Shown here piece by piece: positions 1 through 9,518 of a stretch of 64,000 bases of DNA. Under the pieces are notes generated by a model. The model made no database searches, was not told where the DNA came from, and saw only the letters and a program-made list of their open reading frames with translations. Both the position numbers and the translations under genes were made by a program. Every line of letters begins with the position of its first letter. Position 1 is the first letter of the stretch. The stretch is from Riemerella columbina DSM 16469 (GTDB lineage: Bacteria; Bacteroidota; Bacteroidia; Flavobacteriales; Weeksellaceae): assembly GCF_000374405.1 (NCBI RefSeq), contig NZ_KB894273.1, forward strand, positions 1 to 64,000, given 5' to 3'.

Positions 1-261
1 TATTTTACACCATAAATTCTTTAAGGTGTCGGTTTTACACCATTTTCGATAATGATAATATACCGATTGCCACGAAAGTGTTTTTTCTTTGAAAAAAGAT
101 TCTACGGGTAATAAATGCCACTGAATTCCTGTTTTTAATTTGAAAATAATAGCATCTACCACTTCTTCTAAAGGAACTGTTACTTGAAATCCTCTTTTTG
201 CTCGTGGCAAATGTGGGATTATTTCATCTTTTATTGTATCTTTGTCGAGTATTTTATACAT
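1..261 (-). mobile_element. IS5-type transposase, N-terminal fragment cut by window edge
   Basis: Reading the minus strand from an ATG at 261 gives 87 uninterrupted codons to the window edge. The protein starts MYKILDKDTIKDEIIPHLP and contains KRGFQVTVPLEE, KTGIQWHLLP and SWQSVYYHYRKWC. This is the N-terminal DNA-binding domain pattern of IS5-family transposases common in Flavobacteriia. The catalytic DDE region would lie to the left of position 1, so completeness cannot be judged. It points away from the restriction-modification genes that start at 488. The family call rests on recognised motifs. Confidence 0.75.
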
Positions 262-487
262 CACAGGGTTGACTTTGAAATAATTATGTCTTGCAACACA
301 AATTTCGTCAACCCTTTTTTGTTTTCCAAAAAAAAGTTTAAATCAGTTCATTGTAAAATAAGATTGCTAAGCAATAAATAAAGATTAAAATCATAGAATA
401 TTCTCACGAAATTATATCAATTATTTGTATCTTGCCCCGTCGATAAAAGAGGAAAAAGACAGGTTATATAAGTAAATAGATTTAACA
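262..487. other. Intergenic region between IS fragment and RM locus
   Basis: This AT-rich stretch should hold the end of the IS and the promoter of the methylase gene. A TATCTTGC at about 428-435 resembles the Bacteroidetes -7 element (TAnnTTTG) with one mismatch, roughly 50 bases before the methylase start. I could not define the IS terminal repeat with confidence. No gene is supported here. Confidence 0.35.
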
Positions 488-2512
488 ATGATCGAAAATA
501 AGAATATCATTTTAATTCCTGAAGGAAAGATAAGAGATTATATTGATGGAACAATTCGAGTGGATACACCAGAAGAATATGTGAGACAAACTGTTGAAAA
601 GCGTTTAATAAATGAACATAAATACTCAAAACAACAAATCAAAATTGAGTATGGCATTCAAATGGGTTCGAGTAAAAAGAGAGCCGATATTGTTATTTTT
701 CCAGAAGGTCTAACCGAGGAGGAAATGAAGCATCAAGATAATGTTTGGTTAGTCATTGAATGTAAAAAAGAATCTGTAAAACCCACTGATAAAAACAATG
801 GCGTTGAACAAATGAGGTCTTACATGTCAGCTTGTGGAAATTGTGAGTGGGGCATGTGGACTAACGGAATGCATAAAACTGTTTTGAGAAGAATTAAAAA
901 TGAGCAAGGAAAATATGATTATCCAGAATTTAATGATATTCCTTCTGCCGATGGGACGACTGACGAAGATGAAAGACCTAACCGAAATACACTAATAAAG
1001 GCATACGAAGACAATTTACTTTTTACTTTCAAAACATGCCATAATATTATTTATGTAAACGAAGGTCTGCAAAAGCAACCTGCATTTTTTGAGTTTCTTA
1101 AAATCATTTTCTGTAAAATTCATGATGAGCGAAACTTACTTGAACCGATAGAGTTCTTCACTACTTCAAAGGAAAGGAATTACAAAGATGGACAAGCCAG
1201 CGTTTATAAACGAATTTCTAAAATATTTGAAGAAGTAAAAAAGAGACACGGGCAGATATTCGACAAGAATGATGAAATAAAATTAACACCAAGAACAGTT
1301 ACTTATTTAGTGGCAGAACTTCAAAAATATGCCCTTCTCACAACGAATATTGATATTAAAGGAAAAGCCTACGAAGAAATTGTAGGTGCGAATTTGAGAG
1401 GCGACAGAGGAGAGTTTTTTACCCCAAGAAATGTAATGAAAATGGCAATTGCCATGATAAACCCCAAAGAAAACGAACGCGTTTTAGACAGTAGCTGTGG
1501 AACAGGTGGTTTTGTAGTTACAGCTATGACATCAGTTATTGATTCTTTGCGTGAAAGAATGGAAGTTCAATATGGAGAAGAAGAAGGTTGGAATGCAGAT
1601 GTAAGAAAAGCCTTTAATGATAAGATTTCAGAAATCGCATCTGAAAATTATTTTGGTTTTGACATAAACCCTGATTTGGTAAAAGCAACCAAAATGAATA
1701 TGGTAATGAATAATGATGGAAGCGGAAACATTCTACAACTCAATTCACTTTTACCACCCCAAGAGTGGGAAGAAGAAACTAAAAAGAAACTTGCAAAAGC
1801 ATTAGGCATTTCTGCAAGTGACATTCGCAATCATAGGAGTTTAAGTCACTTTGATGTTATCGTGACCAACCCACCTTTTGGTTCAAAAATTCCAATCCAA
1901 GACCAACAAATACTTGAACAGTTTGATATAGCTTACATTTGGAATAAAGACGAAAATGGAAACTGGTTTAAAACAGACCGTTTACAGTCAAGTGTGCCAC
2001 CTGAGCAACTTTTTATAGAAAGAATTATCCAACTCTTAAAAGAAGGCGGAAGAACAGCAATTGTTTTACCAGACTCAATATTAGGAGCGCCAGGACTTGA
2101 ATATATTCGTTATTGGCTTATTAAAAATACTAAAATTATAGCAAGTGTAGATTTGCACGCTGACGCCTTCCAGCCGAGAAATGGGACACAATGCTCTATT
2201 CTATTCCTTCAAAAGAAAACCAAAGCAGAAATAGATGAGGAAGAAAAGACAAGACAGATGGTTGATTATGAAATTTTCATGACTATGATTGACCACATAG
2301 GACATGATAAAAGGGGTGGTAAAATCTTTAAAAGAGATGAAAAAGGAAATATTGTAATGATTGAAGTGGAAGAACTTGTAAAAGAAAAAGATGCTGAAGG
2401 AAATTTAATTGTGCGTAAAGAAATAACACAAGAAAAGATTGTAAACGACCAAACCGTTCATGTTGCAGATGTTTTTGCAAAATGGAAAACTAAACAAGGA
2501 ATAGCATGGTAG
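488..2512 (+). CDS. hsdM: Type I-like N6-adenine DNA methylase with N-terminal HsdR_N/PD-(D/E)xK nuclease-like domain
   Basis: This 674-residue protein is the modification subunit of a restriction-modification system. The methylase core has the SAM-binding motif SSCGTGGF near residue 336 and the catalytic NPPF near residue 460, as in gamma-class N6-adenine methylases. It is longer than a usual HsdM of about 500 residues because residues 30-130 add a domain like the N-terminus of HsdR. That domain contains RADIVIF (Asp67) followed by LVIECKKE (Glu91, Lys93), a PD-(D/E)xK nuclease pattern. The next gene, the specificity subunit, overlaps the last 7 bases, so the two are translationally coupled. 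No separate hsdR is visible in the window. It could be a BcgI-like fused nuclease-methylase or an orphan methylase that lost its HsdR to the left; the sequence does not settle this. Confidence 0.85.
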   Translation: MIENKNIILIPEGKIRDYIDGTIRVDTPEEYVRQTVEKRLINEHKYSKQQIKIEYGIQMGSSKKRADIVIFPEGLTEEEMKHQDNVWLVIECKKESVKPTDKNNGVEQMRSYMSACGNCEWGMWTNGMHKTVLRRIKNEQGKYDYPEFNDIPSADGTTDEDERPNRNTLIKAYEDNLLFTFKTCHNIIYVNEGLQKQPAFFEFLKIIFCKIHDERNLLEPIEFFTTSKERNYKDGQASVYKRISKIFEEVKKRHGQIFDKNDEIKLTPRTVTYLVAELQKYALLTTNIDIKGKAYEEIVGANLRGDRGEFFTPRNVMKMAIAMINPKENERVLDSSCGTGGFVVTAMTSVIDSLRERMEVQYGEEEGWNADVRKAFNDKISEIASENYFGFDINPDLVKATKMNMVMNNDGSGNILQLNSLLPPQEWEEETKKKLAKALGISASDIRNHRSLSHFDVIVTNPPFGSKIPIQDQQILEQFDIAYIWNKDENGNWFKTDRLQSSVPPEQLFIERIIQLLKEGGRTAIVLPDSILGAPGLEYIRYWLIKNTKIIASVDLHADAFQPRNGTQCSILFLQKKTKAEIDEEEKTRQMVDYEIFMTMIDHIGHDKRGGKIFKRDEKGNIVMIEVEELVKEKDAEGNLIVRKEITQEKIVNDQTVHVADVFAKWKTKQGIAW

Positions 2513-3999
2513 ATAGAGGAAATTTAGCATATAAGTTTCAAGAGGTCGAAAAAGAAATAGACTATACTTATTTGCCTGAACCATTGAAACACACTTCTGT
2601 TTCATTATCAGAAGTTTTTAATAATAAATTACGCTTAGAGGCACATGCATTCAATTTAGAAGCAAAAATTGCTAAAAACAAAATCTTGAATAATAAGTAC
2701 GGGGTTATTAATCTTTGGTCAGAAAATGGACTTATTAATAATGCTTTTTATCCAGGTCGTTTTAAAAGAATCTATGTTTCAAAAAAGGAAGGCAACCCTT
2801 TTTTCTTACCTTCTCAAATGACTGAAATAAAGCCAAAAGCAACCAAATATATTTCGCCTAAAACATACAAAGCTCTTGCGGGAGTTGAGTTGGTAGCAAA
2901 CAATCTTTTAATGTCCCGTTCAGGAACAATAGGTAAGTGTACTATTACCTCAAAATCTAATATAGGAAAACTATATTCAGATGACATAATAAGAGTAAAT
3001 TTCAAAAATGAATATGATTTAGGTTATACTTATGCTTTTTTTCAGACAGCTGATGGTCAATTAATTCTTCAAACAAATAATTATGGAGCTGTAATAAAGC
3101 ACATTGAACCAGAACATTTAGAAAACATTATCATCCCTAACGCGCCTAAAGTTTTAAAAAAAGAAATACACGAGCTTGTAATAGAATCTTACGATTTGCG
3201 TGATGAATCAAACGATTTAATTGACAAAGCAGAAGAAATTCTTTATGAAGAACTCCAACTCAAACCCATTGAGGAACTAAAAACAGACTACTTTGATAAC
3301 TCTGTTGAATTAAGAAACTACACCACAAAATTAAGTGATTTAAGATTACGATTTGACGGGTCTTATCATATTCCAATTGTTCAGTTAGTAGAGCAAGAAA
3401 TCAAGCGTCATGCAAAAGAAATTACTACAATCGGACAATTATCAAAAGATGTAATTCTTGCGGGGGTTTTCAAAAGAACTTATGTTGATAGAGAAAATGG
3501 CGTGCCTTTTCTTGGTGGTAGAGATATAACTCAACTAAATCCACAAGTTGAAAAATTTCTTTCTAAAAGTGTTCACGCAGCAAGAATCCAAAAGGAATTA
3601 GAAGTATTTGAAAACTATATTTTGATTTCGGATAGAGGAACAATCGGAAAAGTTCAGATTGTTCCAAAACACTGGAATGGTTGGGCTGTTAGCCAAAACA
3701 TTATTAAGGTGATAGCTCATTCAAATGATATTGCAGGCTATTTATTTTGTTTCTTAAATTCTGATTATGGTCAGATTCTAATCAAAAGAGAAACTTATGG
3801 TTCAGTAGTCGATATGGTTGATGACAAGAATGTTAGAGGAGTTTATATACCTCTTTTAAAAAACCAGCAAAAACAAAAAGAAATAAATGATTTGGTGTTA
3901 CAAGCAAACGAGTTGAGATACCAAGCTTATTTAAAAGAGCAAGAAGCAATTAAGAAAATGGAAAATATAATAAATGATACTGTATTAATATCAAGATAA
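2506..3999 (+). CDS. hsdS: Type I restriction-modification specificity subunit
   Basis: The 497-residue protein has two target-recognition halves, roughly residues 20-230 and 290-480. Each contains a repeated pattern: GNPFFLP or GVPFLGG, later ILISDRGTIGK or LLMSRSGTIGK, then a long helix that serves as a spacer. This two-TRD layout is typical of HsdS, each TRD reading one half of a split target. It overlaps the end of the methylase gene by 7 bases and needs that subunit for modification. The gene ends 32 bases before a strong terminator. The role is confident; the recognition sequence cannot be read from the protein. Confidence 0.88.
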   Translation: MVDRGNLAYKFQEVEKEIDYTYLPEPLKHTSVSLSEVFNNKLRLEAHAFNLEAKIAKNKILNNKYGVINLWSENGLINNAFYPGRFKRIYVSKKEGNPFFLPSQMTEIKPKATKYISPKTYKALAGVELVANNLLMSRSGTIGKCTITSKSNIGKLYSDDIIRVNFKNEYDLGYTYAFFQTADGQLILQTNNYGAVIKHIEPEHLENIIIPNAPKVLKKEIHELVIESYDLRDESNDLIDKAEEILYEELQLKPIEELKTDYFDNSVELRNYTTKLSDLRLRFDGSYHIPIVQLVEQEIKRHAKEITTIGQLSKDVILAGVFKRTYVDRENGVPFLGGRDITQLNPQVEKFLSKSVHAARIQKELEVFENYILISDRGTIGKVQIVPKHWNGWAVSQNIIKVIAHSNDIAGYLFCFLNSDYGQILIKRETYGSVVDMVDDKNVRGVYIPLLKNQQKQKEINDLVLQANELRYQAYLKEQEAIKKMENIINDTVLISR

Positions 4000-4031
4000 T
4001 TGTTGTGTATTGAGTTTTTACTAAAAAATAT

Positions 4032-4057
4032 AACCTCTGAATTTTCAGAGGTTTTTT
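4032..4057 (+). terminator. Rho-independent terminator after hsdS
   Basis: A 9-bp stem (AACCTCTGA / TCAGAGGTT) with loop ATTT is followed on the plus strand by TTTTTATT. It lies 32 bases after the hsdS stop and closes the RM operon. Confidence 0.85.
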
Positions 4058-4103
4058 ATTGTTTCTTTAAAAAAGTGGGGGTGTTTCTGGGGGTATAATT
4101 AAA

Positions 4104-4129
4104 AAACCGCCCTATATATAGGGCGGTTT
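4104..4129 (-). terminator. Terminator after tRNA-Met
   Basis: A 9-bp perfect stem (AAACCGCCC / GGGCGGTTT) around TATATATA is followed on the minus strand by a T run. It sits directly behind the 3' end of the tRNA gene. Confidence 0.8.
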
Positions 4130-4130
4130 G

Positions 4131-4204
4131 TAGCGAGGACGGGAATTGAACCCGTGACCTCCGGGTTATGAATCCGACGCTCTAACCAACTGAGCTACCT
4201 CGCC
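4131..4204 (-). tRNA. tRNA with CAT anticodon (Met)
   Basis: The minus strand reads GGCGAGGTAGCTCAGTTGG at its 5' end and has a full cloverleaf. There is a D arm with GCTCAGTTGGTTAGAGC, an anticodon loop with CAT, and a T arm with GGTTCAATTCC. The acceptor stem is GGCGAGG against CCTCGCT, so its first pair is G-U, with A as discriminator. No CCA is encoded. CAT tRNAs are elongator Met, initiator Met or Ile2. The first pair is not the unpaired type of initiators, so elongator Met is favoured, with Ile2 (lysidine-modified) not excluded. Confidence 0.9.
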
Positions 4205-4250
4205 ATTTGAGTGGTGCAAATATAAAAAATATTTTACAACCACCAAAATT

Positions 4251-5540
4251 TTATTTTAAATTTAGATTACTGAGCACTTCTTCAAAACTATTTGGCTTAT
4301 AAACAATCTTATTGTTTTTATCTAACACAAAAAAAGTAGGAGTAGCATGTACATTGTATTTGGTAACATAAGAACTATTCCAACCATTAAGTTCAGTATC
4401 ATTAATCCAAGGTAAAGAGGCAATAGTATTCTCGTAAGACTCTTTATCAGAGTCCAAAGATAAAGCAATTACTTCTACACCATTATTTTTAAGTTGTTCA
4501 TAATGCTGTTGAATTTTTGGCAGTACAGTCATACAATGAGGACACTTAGAAAACCAAAATAAAATAATTTTCTTATCAGTTTTTATGTCACTTAATCTTT
4601 TATATTTAGAATTTGAAACCGATTTAGAAAATACTTGATCTGGAAAAACACTTCCAACCATTGTATTTTTTATACTTGATAAACTTTCACTTAAATTTTT
4701 ATTTATAGTACATTTAAGGTTGCTCGCCAGCTTAAAGTATTTATTTTTTTCATCTTCCAACCCATAAGTTTCAAAAATATCCAACAATTCAGCTAATATA
4801 TTCTGTCCCCTAGGAGACTCTACATTAACTTGTTCTAAAAGTTGATCCACATTTAAACTGACTTGTGCTTTATTGGTAGATCTTAGAAAATTAATTAAAA
4901 TAGGTTTCAGCAATGACGATGTTTCTAATAATTCATTTGTGCTAGAAAGAAACTTGATATAATCCTCTGTTTTAAATTGATGGGTATCGCTAGATTCAGC
5001 GTATTTTAAATTATTGATATAATAGTTTAAAAACACAAAATTATCGTTATTAGATAGAGTAGTAAGTGGTTTTTGTAACCTTTGAATTTCGTTTTCTAAC
5101 GCATGATCAAAAGTAGAATTATCATTATACAAATTTTTAATTTGTACTAATGCGGGTAATACTCTTTCTTTTTTTTGAGCAACAGTCATGAATTTTTTCA
5201 TGGATTGGTTAGCCTCATCTTTAAATAGCACCTCTGTAATCGTATTATTTTCAGTTTGAAGTCCAATAACTACATTTTTATTTTCGGAAATAAAATTAAC
5301 TGTTTGCTTATTGTCTGGAAAATATAATTTTAGCATACCTCTATAAGGTTGACTATAATTTAGCACCCATTTTCCATCTTTTTTTTGAGCCTGAGTCGCC
5401 AAAACATCTTTTGAACCATTTAAAGTATAAACAACCACTGGTTGTTTAGAAAATGAATCTGGAGCGGTTACCTCAATAGTAAATTGTGCGTTAAAATATG
5501 TAGCACATAATAAAACCGGTAGTAAGAATATTTTTTTCAT
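4251..5540 (-). CDS. Exported TlpA/ResA-like thioredoxin-fold protein
   Basis: The 429-residue protein starts at the ATG at 5540, which gives a clean signal peptide (MKKIFLLPVLLCATYFNAQ). A longer start at 5588 would bury the signal. The C-terminal third is a thioredoxin fold with the redox motif CPHC near residues 333-336 and the cis-proline motif ATPT near residue 401. Residues 20-300 look like the N-terminal DUF4369-type region often attached to Bacteroidetes TlpA proteins. It probably acts in the periplasm as a thiol-disulfide reductase. A terminator separates it from the small gene upstream, so it likely has its own promoter. The partner substrate is unknown. Confidence 0.8.
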   Translation of the reverse strand: MKKIFLLPVLLCATYFNAQFTIEVTAPDSFSKQPVVVYTLNGSKDVLATQAQKKDGKWVLNYSQPYRGMLKLYFPDNKQTVNFISENKNVVIGLQTENNTITEVLFKDEANQSMKKFMTVAQKKERVLPALVQIKNLYNDNSTFDHALENEIQRLQKPLTTLSNNDNFVFLNYYINNLKYAESSDTHQFKTEDYIKFLSSTNELLETSSLLKPILINFLRSTNKAQVSLNVDQLLEQVNVESPRGQNILAELLDIFETYGLEDEKNKYFKLASNLKCTINKNLSESLSSIKNTMVGSVFPDQVFSKSVSNSKYKRLSDIKTDKKIILFWFSKCPHCMTVLPKIQQHYEQLKNNGVEVIALSLDSDKESYENTIASLPWINDTELNGWNSSYVTKYNVHATPTFFVLDKNNKIVYKPNSFEEVLSNLNLK

Positions 5541-5555
5541 AGGTACAAAAATAAG

Positions 5556-5583
5556 AAAAAACTCACAGAAAACTGTGAGTTTT
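5556..5583 (-). terminator. Terminator between small membrane protein and TlpA-like gene
   Basis: The stem AACTCACAG / CTGTGAGTT with a four-base loop is followed on the minus strand by a T run. It lies just past the stop of the upstream gene at 5592 and ahead of the TlpA-like start at 5540. Confidence 0.75.
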
Positions 5584-5591
5584 AACAAGTT

Positions 5592-5849
5592 TTAAGTTAA
5601 ACTTTTAGACTTTTTATACTTTGAGATATAAATATAATAACCTACAAAAATCAAAATTGTAAAGGCTAATAAATACCATTCATACATGTCTATTGGATTT
5701 TTTGGCTTTTCACCAGGCCCTGCTACACCACCACCGCCACCAGTAGGAGGAGTAGGAGGAGCCCCAGGTCCAACTGTAGCAAATAACATTCCGCTACCAT
5801 AAAGTAGCAGTAAAGTAAAGTATAATTTTAATTTAATATTATTGTACAT
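5592..5849 (-). CDS. Small exported protein with Gly/Pro-rich linker and C-terminal membrane segment
   Basis: The 85-residue product has an N-terminal signal-like segment ending near LFA and a low-complexity linker rich in Pro and Gly (residues 27-50, PPTPPTGGGGG). Then come one hydrophobic segment (YLLAFTILIFVGYYIYI) and a lysine-rich tail. This is the layout of small signal-peptide proteins commonly found beside T9SS cargo genes in Chryseobacterium relatives. It lies 7 bases after the large T9SS gene, so the two are probably cotranscribed. The function is unknown. Confidence 0.65.
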   Translation of the reverse strand: MYNNIKLKLYFTLLLLYGSGMLFATVGPGAPPTPPTGGGGGVAGPGEKPKNPIDMYEWYLLAFTILIFVGYYIYISKYKKSKSLT

Positions 5850-5856
5850 ATTGTTT

Positions 5857-7800
5857 TTATTTTAATATTTTTTGAGAAAACTTCTGCCCATCTTTAGATA
5901 CCGCTGTAACAACATAAGTAGACTGAGCCTCAGGTAAATTAATGATAAAGTCTGAATCTGTTTTATAATTAGATTTAGAAATTATAACTCTTCCTGCCAT
6001 ATCATACACTTTAATATTTGCTTCGTTCCATTTAGAATCAAATATTAATCTATAGGCTGATATGTTGCTATCATAGACTAATAAACAATCAGAAGGTTTT
6101 GAAATGTCATCAGATAGTTTTAATGTTGAATTTTCTGGTCTGCCATAATATAAATTATAATACTGCTGTGTAACAGGATACTTAGCATCTTGCTGTAGAG
6201 CAACTAAATTTCCTTCTCCAGAACTAATATAAAAACTTTCATTATTAGATAACCTGTCTTGCCCCTGTTTAATTAATTTAGCATTTTCTCTAATTTCAAA
6301 TTTAATATTCTTTATTTTATCTCCGTATAAAGCCAATAAAATATCTTTACCTTTAAAATCATTCTCATTAGCCTCATTGATATATAACCAGTAACTATTA
6401 GCAGCTTGTTCATCATAACCTCCATCAGATTTTTCCTCATAAGTTCCTATAACATCAGAACCAGTTGCTTTAACTTGTGTTAAGGCATTAAAGCTTGTTC
6501 CCGTCTGTGCATCAGAAGAAACCATATAATAAGTTCTACCTAATTCTTTATCATTTTCATCTAACGCAATGATTCCCAATTGCTTTACTGTATTAAATGG
6601 ATCAGAAGATAAAGATTTAAAGCCTCCATGTTGCTGTTCACTAAAACCGCTTTTTAAATTATTTTTAGACAGAGACATCGTACCATTACCTTGACCATAG
6701 CCAGAAGGTATAGAAGCAACATTATTAAAAGTTCTTAGAGTAGCTAAATCCAAACTTCCTGTTTGAGCATCTTTCATTTTTATAACGAAAGTCCCCATTG
6801 GTTTAACGATTGCTAAGTTGACATCTCCTACTGGGGTACCTGTAGCAGCACTAAAAGTTACATATTTATATCCGATATAAGAAGACCCTTTAGTTCTATC
6901 ATAATCTACACCACTTACTTCAACTCTAATACCTTGAATTTTGTTTTGTAAATCAGATGGAATTTTAGTTAAATCTAAATTAGTTAAAAAAGGATTACCA
7001 AATTGGTATATGTTTTTACCATATGTTCCTGTCCAAACAGTAGGATAAGTATAAAAGGCATCATACATATAAGATTTATAGGTTTCCCCATAAGCATTTT
7101 TACCATTCCCATCTGTACCAAAATTAACCATAGAAGCAGGAGCCCCGCTCAATTGCACCGTATGATTAGCTGAATAAAAAGGTGTACCTTTTACTGTATG
7201 CAATGTAGTAAAATCAGAACCTTTAGCACCTAACATATAATACGAAGACTTATAATCTCCAGAGCTACTTTGCGTAGTGTTAGTTGTATTAGATAAGTCT
7301 TTAATATGATCAGATCTTACCATCGTATTATTATAAACTAAAATTTCGTTCTCGCTCCATCTTTCTGTGGAAAAGCTTTTACCTAATTCAGACGAAAGTT
7401 CACTAAATGGTTTCCCCTCAAATGGCAATGCTAATTGTTGATATTTACCATTATTTACCGTTTGAAATTCTTTTTTAACAGTTCCCGTGATATTACTTTG
7501 GGTATTATTATCAATCCATAACTGTCCATAATTACCATAAACATCTGCACCAGTAGCAGAGTTTTGCTTAATTATAAAATTAGCACCATCAGTTTTACCC
7601 GTAGTAAAGTTCCCATCTACAATCTTAAAGTTCCCTTCGTTAGTAACCACTCCATCAGTAGTAACATTTACGGTTCCCCCACTATAAACCAAAGTTTCAG
7701 GTTTTACATTGACACTAGCACCATTCCCTACAAACATAGTCTGAGCGTTCAGACATAGTCCTGTAATAAGCATTCCTAAAGGAAGTATTTTTTTTCTCAT
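5857..7800 (-). CDS. Secreted surface protein with type A T9SS C-terminal sorting domain
   Basis: The 647-residue protein begins with a signal peptide (MRKKILPLGMLITGLCLNAQ) and ends with the type A sorting signal. The signal region holds IKVYDMAGRVIISK followed by a YVVTAVSKDGQKFSQKILK tail. It is therefore exported across the inner membrane by Sec and across the outer membrane by the type IX system. The middle is rich in Ser, Thr, Asn and Gly with no recognised enzyme motif. An adhesin or surface coat role is possible but not shown. It heads a unit with the small membrane protein. Confidence 0.85.
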   Translation of the reverse strand: MRKKILPLGMLITGLCLNAQTMFVGNGASVNVKPETLVYSGGTVNVTTDGVVTNEGNFKIVDGNFTTGKTDGANFIIKQNSATGADVYGNYGQLWIDNNTQSNITGTVKKEFQTVNNGKYQQLALPFEGKPFSELSSELGKSFSTERWSENEILVYNNTMVRSDHIKDLSNTTNTTQSSSGDYKSSYYMLGAKGSDFTTLHTVKGTPFYSANHTVQLSGAPASMVNFGTDGNGKNAYGETYKSYMYDAFYTYPTVWTGTYGKNIYQFGNPFLTNLDLTKIPSDLQNKIQGIRVEVSGVDYDRTKGSSYIGYKYVTFSAATGTPVGDVNLAIVKPMGTFVIKMKDAQTGSLDLATLRTFNNVASIPSGYGQGNGTMSLSKNNLKSGFSEQQHGGFKSLSSDPFNTVKQLGIIALDENDKELGRTYYMVSSDAQTGTSFNALTQVKATGSDVIGTYEEKSDGGYDEQAANSYWLYINEANENDFKGKDILLALYGDKIKNIKFEIRENAKLIKQGQDRLSNNESFYISSGEGNLVALQQDAKYPVTQQYYNLYYGRPENSTLKLSDDISKPSDCLLVYDSNISAYRLIFDSKWNEANIKVYDMAGRVIISKSNYKTDSDFIINLPEAQSTYVVTAVSKDGQKFSQKILK

Positions 7801-7837
7801 TTCAATTATTTTAATATTTTAAAAACAAAAATTTTGA

Positions 7838-7845
7838 CAAAGGTA
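7838..7845 (-). promoter_or_regulatory. -7 element of the T9SS protein gene
   Basis: The minus strand reads TACCTTTG, a match to the Bacteroidetes -7 consensus TAnnTTTG, 37 bases before the ATG at 7800. No clear -33 TTTG was found. Confidence 0.45.
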
Positions 7846-7866
7846 CAAAATATTTTTTATGTCTCA

Positions 7867-9036
7867 CTACTTTATTTGTATTTTTTCTGCAACAGTATCA
7901 ATATTATACATATAATCTTCCAAAACTTTTTCGGTGGTTCCTCTTAAACCACGCGCGCCTAAGCCTTTTTCAATGGTGTCGTCTACTATTTTTTCTAAGG
8001 CTTCATCTGTAATATCTAAATCCACACCATCCATAGCAAATAAGGCTTTAAATTGGTTGACAATAGAATTTTTAGGCTCTTTCATAATTCTAATCATGGT
8101 TTCTTTTGTCAGTTTTTCCAAATAGGTAATCACTGGAAAACGACCTAACAACTCGGGGATTAAACCAAATTTTCTTAAATCCGTTGAGTTGATATGTTTC
8201 AATAATTGTGAATCGTCCTCATCATTAGATTCTAATTTTTCTTTACTAAAACCAATAGCTTGTTTATTTAAGCGTCTTTCAATAATTTCTTGAATTCCAT
8301 CAAACGCACCCCCCGCAATAAATAAAATATTTTGGGTATTCACTTGAATATATTTTTGATCGGGATGCTTTCGTCCGCCTTGTGGTGGTACATTAACAAT
8401 GCTGCCTTCTAATAATTTTAACAAACCTTGCTGTACCCCTTCCCCAGAAACATCTCGGGTAATGCTTGGGTTGTCAGACTTACGAGCAATTTTGTCAATT
8501 TCATCAATAAAGACTATACCTTTTTCGGCTTTTTCTACATCGTAATCGGCTACCATTAGAAGTCTAGACAAGATACTTTCCACATCTTCGCCTACATAGC
8601 CTGCTTCGGTAAGAATCGTGGCATCTACTATACAAAACGGTACATTGAGTTCCCTTGCAATGGTTTTTGCCAATAGAGTTTTTCCAGTCCCCGTTTCACC
8701 TATCATGATGATATTAGATTTTTCAATCTCTACCTCTTTATTCTCTTCTTGTGCGTGGAGTAATCTTTTGTAGTGATTGTAAACCGCAATAGACAATTGT
8801 TTTTTAGCTTGGTCTTGACCAATCACATACTCGTCTAATTTTTTCTTAATTTCCCTAGGTTTTTTCAGCTCATTAATAGACTGTGCTGGAGCAAAGCCAT
8901 CACTTTTAATATGGTCTTTTACATAGGCATGAGCCTGTTCAATACAATTTTCGCAAATTAAACCATTGACGCCAGAAACCAGCATTTGAACTTCGTTTCT
9001 CTGTCTTCCACAAAAGGAACATTGGTTATTATTCAT
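7867..9036 (-). CDS. clpX: ClpX, ATPase subunit of the Clp protease
   Basis: The 389-residue protein unfolds substrates and feeds them to ClpP in the cytoplasm. It starts with the zinc-binding domain (Cys6, Cys9, Cys28, Cys31). It has the Walker A motif GETGTGKT at 113-120, a Walker [11 protein letters not shown], the GYVG pore loop and the sensor-2 region GLGARGLRG near the C-terminus. The length is close to the usual 400-425. No clpP lies next to it, unlike many bacteria. Neighbours on the same strand are a HIT protein and greA. Confidence 0.95.
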   Translation of the reverse strand: MNNNQCSFCGRQRNEVQMLVSGVNGLICENCIEQAHAYVKDHIKSDGFAPAQSINELKKPREIKKKLDEYVIGQDQAKKQLSIAVYNHYKRLLHAQEENKEVEIEKSNIIMIGETGTGKTLLAKTIARELNVPFCIVDATILTEAGYVGEDVESILSRLLMVADYDVEKAEKGIVFIDEIDKIARKSDNPSITRDVSGEGVQQGLLKLLEGSIVNVPPQGGRKHPDQKYIQVNTQNILFIAGGAFDGIQEIIERRLNKQAIGFSKEKLESNDEDDSQLLKHINSTDLRKFGLIPELLGRFPVITYLEKLTKETMIRIMKEPKNSIVNQFKALFAMDGVDLDITDEALEKIVDDTIEKGLGARGLRGTTEKVLEDYMYNIDTVAEKIQIK

Positions 9037-9094
9037 AGTAATATGATTCTGTTAATTTAAATTTTAGTTAAAAAAAGACGACCTTTTATACTAA

Positions 9095-9490
9095 CTAATT
9101 GGATGCCGACTGAATACGATTCTGAATATCTTGATACGCTTCAGTGCTCAATTTAAGTCGGTCTTGTTTAAAGTTTAACTCCTCTACTTTGTCAATAGGA
9201 ACTAAATGAATGTGCGCATGAGGCACCTCTAGTCCCACGACTGCTACGGCAACTCTCTTTTCGGGATAAGCTTTTCCTAACTGCTTAGCCACTTTCTGAG
9301 CAAATGCCCAAAGATTTTTGAACGCTTCCGAGTCTAAATCGAAAATTAAGTCTACCTCTTGTTTAGGAATTACAAGCGTATGACCCTCTGCTAAAGGCAT
9401 AATGTCTAGAAATGCCAAATGTTGATTGTCCTCTGCCACTTTATAAGCAGGGATTTCGCCGTCGATTATTTTTGTAAAAATAGAAGCCAT
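9095..9490 (-). CDS. HIT-family nucleotide hydrolase
   Basis: The 131-residue protein has the histidine triad HAHIHLVPI near residue 92, the nucleotide-binding and catalytic signature of HIT proteins. The N-terminus (MASIFTKIIDGEIPAYKVAE) is typical of the bacterial Hint-like branch, which hydrolyses AMP-linked substrates. It lies 28 bases downstream of greA on the same strand and is probably in one transcript with it. The physiological substrate is not known. Confidence 0.9.
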   Translation of the reverse strand: MASIFTKIIDGEIPAYKVAEDNQHLAFLDIMPLAEGHTLVIPKQEVDLIFDLDSEAFKNLWAFAQKVAKQLGKAYPEKRVAVAVVGLEVPHAHIHLVPIDKVEELNFKQDRLKLSTEAYQDIQNRIQSASN

Positions 9491-9518
9491 AAATTTTGTG
9501 TTTTAGTTTACTTCAAAA

